From contig NZ_CP109078.1 of assembly GCF_035917455.1 (NCBI RefSeq), forward strand, positions 8,106,001-8,170,000: 64,000 nt of DNA, written 5' to 3'. The stretch is from Micromonospora sp. NBC_01796. Its GTDB lineage: Bacteria; Actinomycetota; Actinomycetes; Mycobacteriales; Micromonosporaceae. Below are positions 8,222-15,891 of the stretch, piece after piece. The translations under genes were made by a program, and so were the position numbers. The notes below the pieces were generated by a model, which was not told the DNA's origin, made no database searches, and worked only from the letters and a program-made list of their open reading frames with translations. The first letter of the stretch is position 1. Each line of letters starts with the position of its first letter.

Positions 8222-8854
8222 ATGACCTCCACCCGCCGCCCAGCCGCGTCCCCGGAGCGTCGGGAGTCCATCGAGGCGGGGGTGATCGCCGCCATCGAGC
8301 GCCTGTTGAAGCAGGGCGCCAGCTTCACCGAGCTGACCATGCAACAGATCGCGGCCGAGGCGGGAGTCGCCCGATCCACCCTCTACCTGTACTTCCAGGA
8401 GAAGACCTCGGTACTGATCCCGATGTCGACCAGGCTCGGCGACGGCGCGTTCGACATCATCAACGGGTGGGACCCCCGCGAGCCCAGCGGTCTCGACGGG
8501 CTCACGGAGGCCCTGCTCAGGGTGATCGCCTACTACCGCGAACGCGCACACGTACTCGCCGCGATCACCGAGGTCTCCGGCTACGACCGGACCGTACGTG
8601 AGCACTGGCAGGCCGAACTCGGCAAGTTCATCGACCTGTCGCAGACCTGGCTGCGTACGGAGCAGGAAGCCGGGCGTACCTCCGCCGACCTTGACCCGCG
8701 CACCGCAAGTCAGGTCATCGTCCACGGCGGCAACCAGGCCATCGCCGACCACGTCGCCAACGGCGACCCCGCCCGCGACCGCATCGTGGCGCAGGAACTC
8801 GCCGCCAACCAGTGGTTCGGCGGCCTGCGCCGCTCCCAACCGTCGCCGTCATGA
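8222..8854 (+). CDS. TetR-family transcriptional regulator
   Basis: About 210 residues, the usual TetR length. The N-terminal HTH is clear (LTMQQIAAEAGVARSTLYLYF, residues about 40-60), followed by a helical ligand-binding domain with ITEVSGYD and a C-terminal dimer helix. It is divergent from the alpha/beta hydrolase across a 19-bp palindrome, so it probably represses that gene and itself until a ligand, perhaps the hydrolase substrate, is bound. Its 3' end converges with the protease-like gene after a short gap. Confidence 0.92.
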   Translation: MTSTRRPAASPERRESIEAGVIAAIERLLKQGASFTELTMQQIAAEAGVARSTLYLYFQEKTSVLIPMSTRLGDGAFDIINGWDPREPSGLDGLTEALLRVIAYYRERAHVLAAITEVSGYDRTVREHWQAELGKFIDLSQTWLRTEQEAGRTSADLDPRTASQVIVHGGNQAIADHVANGDPARDRIVAQELAANQWFGGLRRSQPSPS

Positions 8855-8881
8855 CGCCACGTCACGCGGGCGGGCACGTCC

Positions 8882-9601
8882 TCAGGAGCTGAAGTCCTGC
8901 GCGGTGAAGATGCCCTTCCTCGCCAGGACAACGGGCTTGTGGAGCCTGCTCACGGTAAGGAACGGGATGAAACCCGGGTCGTAGAAGTCGCCTTGCGGAT
9001 CGACGTTCTTGACCGCCCGGGACCCCGGCGCCGAGTTGCGCTGGAGCGCGTACCACTGGTCGATGACAAAGGCATCCGGACCCCAGGTCGAATGGTCACC
9101 CAACGCGCTGCCCTGTGCCCGGTCCACCACGATCAGAGCATGCGACGCCTCCCCCGGAGTGGCCATGAAACACACCTCGATAGTGCTAGTCGGGTTGAAC
9201 AACTCCCTGAACATCGAGCCCAGATGTGCCACCACCAGGCAACAGATGTCCACGCACGTCCCCAGGCACACCCCCTTCTTCGCCGCGAGAAGGCGCTCCT
9301 TACCGACCCGCAGGTACGCCTTCCCCATGGCGGCGTAGATCTCGGCATCGGTCTTGTCCCGAAGTCCGGGGTCCAACCCGAGCTTGATCTGGGCGCCCAG
9401 GGGTTTCAGCTGCGCCCCCGGGCCCACGAGGCTCGGCGCCCAGGCGGTATACCCGCTCTGCGTCACCAGGTTGTTCTGGTTCAGCGTGTTCCACGGGTTG
9501 GCCACCACCACACTCGCCAGTACGGAGGAGCTGATCGCCTCCTCCACACCCGCCATGATCTGCGCCTTCGTCTTCACTACGGTGTGAACTGCCTCGGTCA
9601 C
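8882..9601 (-). CDS. Predicted papain/transglutaminase-like cysteine protein
   Basis: About 239 residues with no signal peptide and no family I can name with certainty. The order GVCLGTCVDICC (Cys112 or Cys116), EASHALIVVD (His154) and FVIDQWYALQ (Asp181) matches the Cys-His-Asp triad layout of papain-like and transglutaminase-like enzymes, including bacterial effector domains with a G-x-C, D/S-H-x-x-V, (I/V)D-x-W pattern. The first 100 residues are helical and may be a targeting or linker part. The frame is open further upstream to 9850, but the GTG at 9601 has GAGGAG 6 bases before it. Five cysteines cluster at 112-121 and 144. Its own promoter-like region lies upstream; the next gene on this strand is a HEAT protein. 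Could be a protease, acyltransferase, deamidase or toxin. Confidence 0.6.
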   Translation of the reverse strand: MTEAVHTVVKTKAQIMAGVEEAISSSVLASVVVANPWNTLNQNNLVTQSGYTAWAPSLVGPGAQLKPLGAQIKLGLDPGLRDKTDAEIYAAMGKAYLRVGKERLLAAKKGVCLGTCVDICCLVVAHLGSMFRELFNPTSTIEVCFMATPGEASHALIVVDRAQGSALGDHSTWGPDAFVIDQWYALQRNSAPGSRAVKNVDPQGDFYDPGFIPFLTVSRLHKPVVLARKGIFTAQDFSS

Positions 9602-9671
9602 GGCGAACTCCTCAGTCAGCACGGTTCGGGGAGGGGCGCCGCGCTCAACCTTCCAATGTGAACGCGGCTCA

Positions 9672-9701
9672 GGTATGTATACCGTCACCACTCGTGGCGA
9701 C
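9672..9701 (-). promoter_or_regulatory. Promoter/operator candidate for the cysteine-protein gene
   Basis: On the minus strand, a TATACA -10-like box sits within the 12-bp palindrome at 9672-9683 (GGTATGTATACC on plus). Immediately next to it, 9684-9701 is an 18-bp inverted repeat with one mismatched pair. The site is about 70 bases upstream of the gene. Two adjoining dyads over a promoter suggest regulation, by an unknown protein. Confidence 0.4.
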
Positions 9702-9753
9702 ACCCTCACAAGTCGTATGAGAGACACCGACTGCGGACCGCCCGGACCTCCTC

Positions 9754-10800
9754 TCACCCGAGTTCGATGGCTTGCAGGTCCTGGGCGACGAACTGCACCG
9801 CCAGGTCCGGATCGTCTCCGGCGCGCTCGATCAAGCCTTCCACCGACCACAGCGCCGGCTGGCCGCCGTCCGACCCGGGGAAGTCGACCTCCAGGTGCAG
9901 GCCAAGCTCGAAACGCTCGGCGTACAGCGCGATCTCGGCTTCGGGCAGACGCGCGTGCAGGGCGTCGAACAGTTTGATGGCGAACGCGTCCCGGCGGGCA
10001 CGAAGGACCGGATCACACTCGCGTAGCGCCTCCTCCACACCCCGGTCGGCAGGATCGAATTTTCGCAGCAGCGGCAGCAACGCGGGATCACCCAGGAAGG
10101 CCGCCGCGTCGAAACTGAAGACGTGGGCGCTCGCCTCGGCCAGCAAACCGGCCAGCAGCGGAAGCGCTCGGTGGTCCCGCCGCTTGGCCAGGCCCCGGAT
10201 ACCTTCCTCACGCGCCTCGCTGTAGCTGTCGCCGGTGCGCTCCCAGAGGGCCTGCCGGACAAAATCTCCGTCAGCATTGGTCTGCCAGCCGAGCCCGAAC
10301 GTCGCCCAGTTGCGTACCTCCCGGTCGGGGTCGGCAGACAAAACGATCAACGCGTCCACGCCGGGACCGTCGACAGCGTCACCGATCACCGCAGGCAGGG
10401 AACACGCAACCCGATGACGTACGTCGGAATCGTCGTGCCGGGCTAGCGTGACCAGGACCGGCACCGCACGGGGATCGCAGGTGGCACCCAGAGCGCGGGC
10501 GATGGACCAGTGCACGTCGCCGTCGACCTCGGTGTCCGCCATCGAAATCAGGATGGTCGCCGCGCTTGCGCGGATCTGCTCGTGCCTCTCGCTCACGAGG
10601 CCGAGCAGGTCGCAGGCCGTGGCCCGCACCGTGGCGTCGGGGGAGGTCACCTGTGTGCCGGCCAGCTCGGCCGCTACCCGTTCCACCCCGGCCGCGCGGT
10701 CCAGCACCTCCCACACACCGTCGTAGTCCTCGGGGCAGGTGACCGTGCGCGCGATCCGCACCGCCTTGTCGAAGAGTTCGGCAACGTCGACGCCGTTCAC
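9754..10800 (-). CDS. HEAT-repeat protein
   Basis: About 348 residues made of repeated helix pairs, e.g. VRATACDLLGLVSERHEQIR, DPRAVPVLVTLARHDDSDVR and DREVRNWATFGLGW, typical of HEAT/PBS-lyase repeats, with a C-terminal acidic region (LHLEVDFPGSDGG). Such proteins bind partner proteins; no catalytic residues are seen. The frame is open to 11082 but would overlap the divergent operon and its promoter; a GTG at 10800 begins a sensible N-terminus (VNGVDVAELFDKAVRIA), though with no strong ribosome site. It is divergent from a HEAT/MerR-HEAT operon and upstream of the cysteine-protein gene on the same strand. Cytoplasmic. Function unknown. Confidence 0.8.
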   Translation of the reverse strand: MNGVDVAELFDKAVRIARTVTCPEDYDGVWEVLDRAAGVERVAAELAGTQVTSPDATVRATACDLLGLVSERHEQIRASAATILISMADTEVDGDVHWSIARALGATCDPRAVPVLVTLARHDDSDVRHRVACSLPAVIGDAVDGPGVDALIVLSADPDREVRNWATFGLGWQTNADGDFVRQALWERTGDSYSEAREEGIRGLAKRRDHRALPLLAGLLAEASAHVFSFDAAAFLGDPALLPLLRKFDPADRGVEEALRECDPVLRARRDAFAIKLFDALHARLPEAEIALYAERFELGLHLEVDFPGSDGGQPALWSVEGLIERAGDDPDLAVQFVAQDLQAIELG

Positions 10801-10896
10801 CGCCGAATCGTGCCACAACCGGGTAGAACGGGTCCCTCCCCGCCCGGCGGGTGGAAAGTCACGCAGGTTGCCGGGCAATTCCACAGCGCGCCCGGC

Positions 10897-10927
10897 TTGA
10901 CCTTGACACAGTGACAAGGTCTTCACT
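10897..10927 (+). promoter_or_regulatory. MerR-type promoter with 19-bp spacer and palindromic operator
   Basis: A -35 TTGACC (10897-10902) and a -10 TTCACT (10922-10927) are separated by 19 bases. The spacer overlaps a 23-bp palindrome at 10899-10921 (arms GACCTTG and CAAGGTC, plus matching CAC and GTG inside, one mismatched pair). Over-long spacers carrying a dyad are the hallmark of promoters that MerR proteins activate by DNA twisting. It lies 22-52 bases upstream of the first gene of an operon that itself encodes a MerR protein. Confidence 0.82.
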
Positions 10928-10948
10928 GGGGTCAGGGAGGTGGTCCCG

Positions 10949-11617
10949 ATGACCATGCCAAAACAGGACACGGATGCGAATCGAGCCCTCCGGGGGCTGG
11001 AGCACAGCAGCTCGTCGGTACGGCTGCGGGCAGCGCTGGCGGTCGGCACGACACCCGACCCCCGGTTGATCGACAAGCTCATCGAGCGGTGCGCGATCGA
11101 GCCCGAGTTTTACGTACGCGAAATGCTCACCTGGGCACTCACCCGCCAATCAGCATCGCTGGCGGTCCCGAAGCTGATCGACGAACTCCGCTCGGAGCGT
11201 ACGCAGGCACGAAGCCAGGCGTTGCACACGCTCTCCAAGATCGGGGATCGGCAGGCGTGGCCGGCGATGACCCGGGCGCTGCTGACCGACGCCGACGACG
11301 AGGTGGCGCGGAGCGCCTGGCGGGCAGCGGTCATACTCGTGCCCGCAGGCGAGGAACCCCAGTTGGCCGGAGTGCTGGCGACACAACTCGGGCGCGGCAA
11401 CCGTGAAACGCAGTTGAGCCTGAGCCGGGCGCTGATCGCGCTCGGCGAGGTGGTCATGCCGACGCTGCGCGCAGCGATGACGGATCCCGACCCTCGGGTA
11501 CGTCAGCACGCGATCGCCACGGAACGGCTGTCGCGCGACCCGGATGCCGGATTCGAGTACGCCGTCGATGAGGCGAAGCGCGTCATGGCCCTTGGTGGGA
11601 CCGGTCAGGAGGGGTGA
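10949..11617 (+). CDS. HEAT-repeat protein, first gene of the MerR operon
   Basis: About 222 residues, nearly all HEAT-like helix pairs: SVRLRAALAVGTTPDPRLID, TQARSQALHTLSKIGD, DDEVARSAWRAAVILVP and DPRVRQHAIATERLSRD. No enzyme motif, signal peptide or membrane segment, so probably a cytoplasmic protein-binding scaffold. The ATG at 10949 has AGGGAGG 8 bases upstream; a GTG at 10940 falls inside that ribosome site. It ends 6 bases before the MerR-HEAT gene, so they are co-transcribed from the MerR-type promoter. A natural idea is that the two HEAT proteins contact each other, but this is inference. Confidence 0.85.
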   Translation: MTMPKQDTDANRALRGLEHSSSSVRLRAALAVGTTPDPRLIDKLIERCAIEPEFYVREMLTWALTRQSASLAVPKLIDELRSERTQARSQALHTLSKIGDRQAWPAMTRALLTDADDEVARSAWRAAVILVPAGEEPQLAGVLATQLGRGNRETQLSLSRALIALGEVVMPTLRAAMTDPDPRVRQHAIATERLSRDPDAGFEYAVDEAKRVMALGGTGQEG

Positions 11618-11623
11618 CAGGCA

Positions 11624-12622
11624 GTGTTGATCGGTGATGTGGCGCGACGGTCCGGGGTCAGCGCCCGCATGCTCAGGCATTACGACACGCTGGGCCTGGT
11701 ACGCCCGACGGGTCGTACCCACGCCGGCTATCGGGAGTACTCCAGTGAGGACATCCGCCGGATCTTCCACATCGAGAGCCTGCGGTCACTGGGGCTGTCG
11801 CTGCGTGAGGTCGGGCGCGCACTCGACGAGCCCGGCTTCACGCCCTCGGTCCTGGTTGACGACCTCATCGGGCAGACCCGGAAGCGCATCGCGGCTGAGA
11901 CGGAGCTGCTCACCCGACTCCAGCGGATCGGTGCCGCGGAACCCGCCGGCTGGGAGGAGGTCCTCCAGATCGTCGCGCTGCTCCACGCGTTGGGGTCGGA
12001 GAGCGCCGGGAAGCGCCAGCAGGCCGTCCTGTCCTCCGTGGTTCCGGTGCCGGTGGAGGCACTGGTCGAGGCGGTGCTCAACGAGACGGACCCGAACGTC
12101 GCCGGAGCCCTCCGATGGGCGTTGGCGCAGTCGGGCGATGCCGGGTTGGCACCGCTGGCGCAGGGCCTCGGCGCACCAGCAGCCGACGTACGCAAACGCG
12201 CCGTTCAGTCCATCGCCGAGATCCCGAGCGGTGACGCGACCGTAGTGCTCCGCAACGCCCTCGCGAACTCCGACGTCGTGGTCCGCAGGTACGCGGCCCT
12301 GGCGCTCGGGGCACGCGGGGTGGCCGACGCGGTCCCCACGCTCGTGGACATGATCGTCGAGGAGACGAACGACGTCGACGCGGCCGACGCGCTGAGCACA
12401 CTGGCGAGTGATCCCGCGTTGGCGGACCAGATCGCCACCAGGCTCGTTGACCGCCTCGCCCCCGGCACCGTCGAACCGCCCGCACGTCTACGGCTGACCC
12501 AGGCGCTCGCGGACATCCCGGGGACCACGACAACACGTGCGCTCGCGGATCTGTCGAATGACGACGACCGTGCCGTCGCCCTCACCGCCACGTACATCCT
12601 CAAACTGCGCGACACACGCTAA
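11624..12622 (+). CDS. MerR-family regulator fused to HEAT repeats
   Basis: About 332 residues. Residues 1-70 are a MerR winged-helix domain (IGDVARRSGVSARMLRHYD, AGYREYSSEDIRRI), followed by a coiled-coil helix (about 75-110). From about residue 120 to the end there are HEAT-type helix pairs (SGDAGLAPLAQGLGAP, DVRKRAVQSIAEIPSG, VVRRYAALALGARGVADAVP) in place of a small-molecule pocket. So the input is likely a protein rather than a metal or drug. GTG start at 11624 with AGGAGGGG about 9 bases upstream. Second gene after a HEAT protein, downstream of a canonical MerR promoter, so it probably autoregulates. The family exists in actinomycetes; its signal is unknown to me. Confidence 0.9.
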   Translation: MLIGDVARRSGVSARMLRHYDTLGLVRPTGRTHAGYREYSSEDIRRIFHIESLRSLGLSLREVGRALDEPGFTPSVLVDDLIGQTRKRIAAETELLTRLQRIGAAEPAGWEEVLQIVALLHALGSESAGKRQQAVLSSVVPVPVEALVEAVLNETDPNVAGALRWALAQSGDAGLAPLAQGLGAPAADVRKRAVQSIAEIPSGDATVVLRNALANSDVVVRRYAALALGARGVADAVPTLVDMIVEETNDVDAADALSTLASDPALADQIATRLVDRLAPGTVEPPARLRLTQALADIPGTTTTRALADLSNDDDRAVALTATYILKLRDTR

Positions 12623-12742
12623 CGAAGCTTCCCCGGACCACCATCCCAATCATCGGGACGATGCCGCTGACGCTGTGGCGGTCCACTGCCCCCAGAGGGG
12701 CAGCAAACCGTCACAGCCGGCGTGGGCGTCGGACGAAGTCGG

Positions 12743-12931
12743 TCAGTGGTGCTTGGCGAGGGTCACGAAGGCGCGCCACGCGTCCGGGACGAAGGTCAGC
12801 GCCGGACCGGTCGGGTCCTTGCTGTCCCGCACACCGACAACACCGGGAAGGTTCTTCGCCACCTCGACACACGTCGAGCCCCCGTTGTTACTACGGGTCG
12901 ACTTCCGCCAGATGGCACCGGTCAGGTCCAT
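12743..12931 (-). CDS. DUF397 protein, copy 1 of 3
   Basis: About 62 residues covering the whole DUF397 domain: WRKSTRS, then NGGSTCVEVA, GVVGVRDSKDP and the closing FVPDAWRAFV. In Streptomyces such proteins (Scr2-like) are encoded beside DUF5753 XRE regulators (Scr1-like) and modulate them; the same pairing is seen here. The frame is open upstream to 12967, but the ATG at 12931 gives the conserved MDLTGAIWRKS start. Nearly identical to copy 3. Last gene of the four-gene run, converging with the MerR-HEAT gene. Confidence 0.88.
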   Translation of the reverse strand: MDLTGAIWRKSTRSNNGGSTCVEVAKNLPGVVGVRDSKDPTGPALTFVPDAWRAFVTLAKHH

Positions 12932-12998
12932 AACGCTGCCGCCTTCCTGATCGCCTCGGGGGATCACCTAGTGGCAAACGCGTCCACGCTCGGCCGAC

Positions 12999-13187
12999 TC
13001 AAGACCGCTTGGCAAGGAGTACGAACGCGCGCCACGCGTCCGGACCGAAGCTCAGCGTTCCACCATCGCGGTCCTTGGTGTCGCGCACCAACACCCGGCC
13101 GAACAGGTTGTCGGCAACCTCCAGACAGTTGCCGCCGTTCGTGCCCGACCTGGTCGACTTCCGCCAGACGGCACCAGTCAGGTCCAT
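12999..13187 (-). CDS. DUF397 protein, copy 2 of 3 (diverged)
   Basis: About 62 residues starting MDLTGAVWRKSTRSG. It keeps the DUF397 framework (WRKS, GGNCLEVA, VLVRDTKDRDGG, FGPDAWRAFV) but differs from its two neighbours at many positions, notably the core VVGVRDSKDP of the others, which here reads VLVRDTKDR. So it is the older or faster-changing member. The start is a GTGATG pair with GGAAGG upstream. It may pair with a different XRE partner elsewhere; inference only. Confidence 0.87.
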   Translation of the reverse strand: MDLTGAVWRKSTRSGTNGGNCLEVADNLFGRVLVRDTKDRDGGTLSFGPDAWRAFVLLAKRS

Positions 13188-13254
13188 CACGCAACCGCCT
13201 TCCTGATCGGTTCGACTGATCACCCTGCGGCAGACGCGTCCACGCTCGGCCGGC

Positions 13255-13443
13255 TCACGGCCGCTTGGCAAGGGTCACGAAGGCGCGCCACGCGTCCGGG
13301 ACGAAGGTCAGCGCCGGACCGGTCGGGTCCTTGCTGTCCCGCACACCGACAACGCCGGGAAGGTTCTTCGCCACCTCGACACACGTCGAGCCCCCGTTGT
13401 CACTACGGGTCGACTTCCGCCAGACGGCACCGGTCAGGTCCAT
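13255..13443 (-). CDS. DUF397 protein, copy 3 of 3, overlapping the XRE gene
   Basis: About 62 residues with the same DUF397 motifs as copy 1 and a near-identical DNA sequence. Its ATG at 13443 lies inside the end of the XRE/DUF5753 gene, overlapping it by 10 bases in another frame, which indicates translational coupling. This is the standard arrangement of Scr1/Scr2-type pairs (regulator first, DUF397 second). Expected to be a small cytoplasmic modulator of that regulator. Confidence 0.9.
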   Translation of the reverse strand: MDLTGAVWRKSTRSDNGGSTCVEVAKNLPGVVGVRDSKDPTGPALTFVPDAWRAFVTLAKRP

Positions 13444-14231
13444 GTCTTCGCTACTTCCTCGATAAGGTCTACGGTCTCCCGGCGGGGTACCGCATCGCTT
13501 CGGACACTCTCCCACCTGTCCTGAAGCATATCCAGATCCACGGCGCGGTCGGTGACGTGCGCACGCAACGGATTGTCCAGGTGCGCGGCCTCACCCTCGG
13601 GCCCCTTGGCCAGGATGAAGGCACCGGCAAGACCGGCGTGCATGCCGACCGATTCCGGGATCACGTGCAGGTGAACGTGCGGCATGTTCGCCATCTCGCG
13701 CAGGTGCTCGAACTGCTCCACCATCACGGCGGCCGGTCCGATTGCCCGCCGCAGCACCATCGCGTCGATCACGGCGATGAACTTGGGCGGCTGCTCACGG
13801 TGCAGGATCGCCTGCCGCTCCATCCGGGAGGCGAGACGCTGAGCGATTTCGTGCTCGGAGTACCGCCCGCCCATGCTGAGCACCCCGCGGGCGTACGCCT
13901 CGGTCTGGAGTAGTCCGGGAACCAGCGAGGGCTCGAACCATCGGAGCAACGTCGCGGCGCGCTCGTACTCGATCCACTCAAGCAACCAGGTCGGCGCGGC
14001 GCCGTCTTTGACGAGGTCGTCCCACGTGCGTACGAGCCGGCCTCGGGCGCCTACCGCGTCGTCGACGAGTTGAACGAAGTCGCCGGTCAGCGGGGCGCGG
14101 CCGGTCTCGACGGCGCTGACCTTCTGGGCCGAAAAGTGGATCCGCTCACCTAGTGCTTCCTGGGTCATCCCAGCGTCCATACGGGCCTGACGCAGTTCAC
14201 GAAGGAGGAATTCGTAGGTAGACACGCTCAC
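13434..14231 (-). CDS. XRE-family regulator with DUF5753 domain (Scr1-like)
   Basis: About 265 residues. The HTH is at about 10-65 (LRELRQARMDAGMTQEALGERIHFSAQKVSAVE), followed from about residue 85 by a DUF5753 domain with its usual ERAATLLRWFEPSLVPGLLQTEAYARGVL and the HVHLHVIP strand. This is the Scr1/WhiJ-like class of actinomycete regulators, which act with DUF397 proteins and affect antibiotic production and development in Streptomyces. GTG at 14231 with AGAGAGG upstream; another GTG 6 bases on is possible. Coupled to three DUF397 genes; divergent from the second XRE locus. Confidence 0.93.
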   Translation of the reverse strand: MSVSTYEFLLRELRQARMDAGMTQEALGERIHFSAQKVSAVETGRAPLTGDFVQLVDDAVGARGRLVRTWDDLVKDGAAPTWLLEWIEYERAATLLRWFEPSLVPGLLQTEAYARGVLSMGGRYSEHEIAQRLASRMERQAILHREQPPKFIAVIDAMVLRRAIGPAAVMVEQFEHLREMANMPHVHLHVIPESVGMHAGLAGAFILAKGPEGEAAHLDNPLRAHVTDRAVDLDMLQDRWESVRSDAVPRRETVDLIEEVAKTWT

Positions 14232-14395
14232 GTTCTCGACCTCTCTTGTCTTTTTAGATCAACTCGGGGTGGACACACGGACCGCCCGACAATCCTCGGT
14301 CCGGGCCGGAAGCATTCCGACAGTAAGCCCATCCACAGCAGAGTGTCACTAGCGGAACTGCTCGGAGCTGTCGGCAAAAGCCCGGGTGGGACTGC

Positions 14396-14445
14396 GGGGC
14401 CGCCCCGCGCCTTCCCCCAACCCGTATGTGCGGCGGGGCGGCCCC
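14396..14445. promoter_or_regulatory. GC-rich leader hairpin before the small-gene/XRE operon
   Basis: Perfect 13-bp arms (GGGGCCGCCCCGC at 14396-14408 and its complement at 14433-14445) with a 24-base loop, ending 25 bases before the next start codon and just before its ribosome site. No T-run follows. It may be a leader RNA structure affecting translation, or an attenuator; there is no direct evidence of function. Confidence 0.45.
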
Positions 14446-14469
14446 TTCCATTCCGGAGAGGAGACACCA

Positions 14470-14667
14470 ATGCAGAACCACAACGATGATCAGCCGGCTG
14501 CGCCCGTACCGCCGCCGCGTGAAATGCCCCCGGACCTTCCGCCGGCCCCCGGCACCCGGCGGCGTCCGCGAAACGCCGGCCGATTTGGTACGGCGGACAA
14601 TGCGTTGCCGAACGAGTTCTTCGCGGTCGGGGTTTCCGGCCGCGTCCGGCTCGACCGCACGGTCTGA
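14470..14667 (+). CDS. Small Pro-rich protein upstream of an XRE gene
   Basis: 65 residues, disordered-looking and Pro-rich in the first half (VPPPREMPPDLPPAPG), then a basic patch (TRRRPRNAG) and a hydrophobic end (NEFFAVGVSG). No signal peptide or membrane helix. GGAGAGGAG lies 7 bases upstream of the ATG at 14470, so it is likely translated. Its stop is 3 bases before the GTG of the XRE/TPR-like regulator, so the two are co-transcribed. No family recognised; it could be a modulator or peptide partner of that regulator. Confidence 0.6.
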   Translation: MQNHNDDQPAAPVPPPREMPPDLPPAPGTRRRPRNAGRFGTADNALPNEFFAVGVSGRVRLDRTV

Positions 14668-14670
14668 GAG

Positions 14671-15891
14671 GTGGAGGAGTTACCGGTCGGTCGGCGGGTG
14701 GCCTACTGGCGGGGGCGGCGGAAGATGTCCCAGCAGCTTTTCGCCGACCGGATCGGTAAGTCCAAGAGTTGGGTCGACAAGGTGGAGCGCGGCGAACGCC
14801 GGCTGGACAGCCTTTCGACGCTCCACCATTTGGCGACGGTCCTACAGGTAAGCGTCGAGGCACTGCTCGACCGCACGGCGCACACCGCCCGCGTCAAGCC
14901 GGCCGGCTCGATCGACCTCGAAGCGGTCCGGATGGCACTCGCCCGCTTCGCCCCGGCAGCCGCCGGGACGGGTGGGTCCGGTACCGGTCCGCCGCTGGAC
15001 GAGGTGAGCCGCTCGGTCGGGCACGCGTGGTTGACGTTTCAGCATGCCAGGTACGACACCCTGGTCAGCGTGCTGCCGAAGCTGCTGCGGGATGCGCGGG
15101 CTGCCGAGACGGGCCACGTCGGGAACAGTGCACTACGCGCCGCGCACCTGCTCGGGGAGGTCTACCAGGTGATCTCTTCGGTGACGCGGAAGCTGGGCGC
15201 GGTCGACCTGGCGCGGCTGGCCGCCGAACGGTCGATCGCCCTCGCACAGCGCGCGGACGATCCGCTGCTGGCCGGCACCGGGACGACCAGGTTCGCCAAC
15301 GCGCTCCTGGCGGCCGGCGACAGTCGAGCGGCGTTCGAGGCGAACGTCGTGATGGCGCACCGTCTTGCGCCGAACGGCGCCACCTGGTCAGATCCGGACC
15401 GGGTCTCGGTGTACGGGTCGCTGCTGTTGCAGGGGGCGATGGCGGCGGCTCACATGGGCGACGATGCGAGCGTAGGAGAACTGCTCAGGGAGGCGAAGGT
15501 GGCTGCCGACAGGTTGGGCACCGACGACAACCGGTACCGGACGTCGTTCGGGCCGACGAACGTCGAGCTGCACCGCGCGGCAGCGGCGGTCGAGTTGGGC
15601 GAGGGTCGGCGGGCGGTGGACATCCACTCCCGACTTTCCCGGCGGGCCTTCGACCGGCTGCTGCCCGAGCGCCGGGCGCAGCACCTCCTCGACGTCGCGC
15701 GTGGCCACCTCATGGTCGGCGACCTGACCAGCGCCGGGGAGGCACTGTTGGAGGCCGATCGGCACGCGCCGGCCGAGATCCGGGGTCGGCCGGTCGCACA
15801 TGACGTGATGACGGAGATCCTTCGACAGACCAGGGGCGTACCGCCCGCACTGGTGACGGAGTTGGCCGACCGGATGGGAGCACTGGTGTGA
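14671..15891 (+). CDS. XRE-family regulator with helical-repeat C-terminus
   Basis: About 406 residues. The HTH is at about 5-65 (GRRVAYWRGRRKMSQQLFADRIGKSKSWVDKVE), followed from about residue 110 by a long run of helix pairs resembling TPR repeats (e.g. LRAAHLLGEVYQVISSVTRKLG, RAQHLLDVARGHLMVGDLTSAGEALLEADRHA). The shape is common in Streptomyces and Micromonospora regulators, with an HTH plus a TPR-like sensor as in peptide-binding regulators, but a peptide ligand is not shown. GTG start at 14671 directly after a 65-residue gene; its end overlaps the next small gene (GTGTGA). So it is the centre of a three-gene unit. Confidence 0.9.
   Translation: MEELPVGRRVAYWRGRRKMSQQLFADRIGKSKSWVDKVERGERRLDSLSTLHHLATVLQVSVEALLDRTAHTARVKPAGSIDLEAVRMALARFAPAAAGTGGSGTGPPLDEVSRSVGHAWLTFQHARYDTLVSVLPKLLRDARAAETGHVGNSALRAAHLLGEVYQVISSVTRKLGAVDLARLAAERSIALAQRADDPLLAGTGTTRFANALLAAGDSRAAFEANVVMAHRLAPNGATWSDPDRVSVYGSLLLQGAMAAAHMGDDASVGELLREAKVAADRLGTDDNRYRTSFGPTNVELHRAAAAVELGEGRRAVDIHSRLSRRAFDRLLPERRAQHLLDVARGHLMVGDLTSAGEALLEADRHAPAEIRGRPVAHDVMTEILRQTRGVPPALVTELADRMGALV

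Larger units (their letters stand above)
12743..13443 (-). repeat. Tandem triplication of a DUF397 unit, 256-bp period
   Basis: Three DUF397 genes start at 13443, 13187 and 12931, exactly 256 bp apart, with homologous 67-bp spacers. The outer two copies (12751-12931 and 13263-13443) match over 181 bp with about four substitutions and no gaps, while the middle copy is clearly diverged. Closest identity between non-neighbours suggests gene conversion or a second duplication event. Confidence 0.9.

Noticed and set aside
12743-13443. Tandem 256-bp units considered as an insertion sequence remnant
   Set aside because: No transposase or terminal inverted repeats; each unit is a full DUF397 gene with leader.
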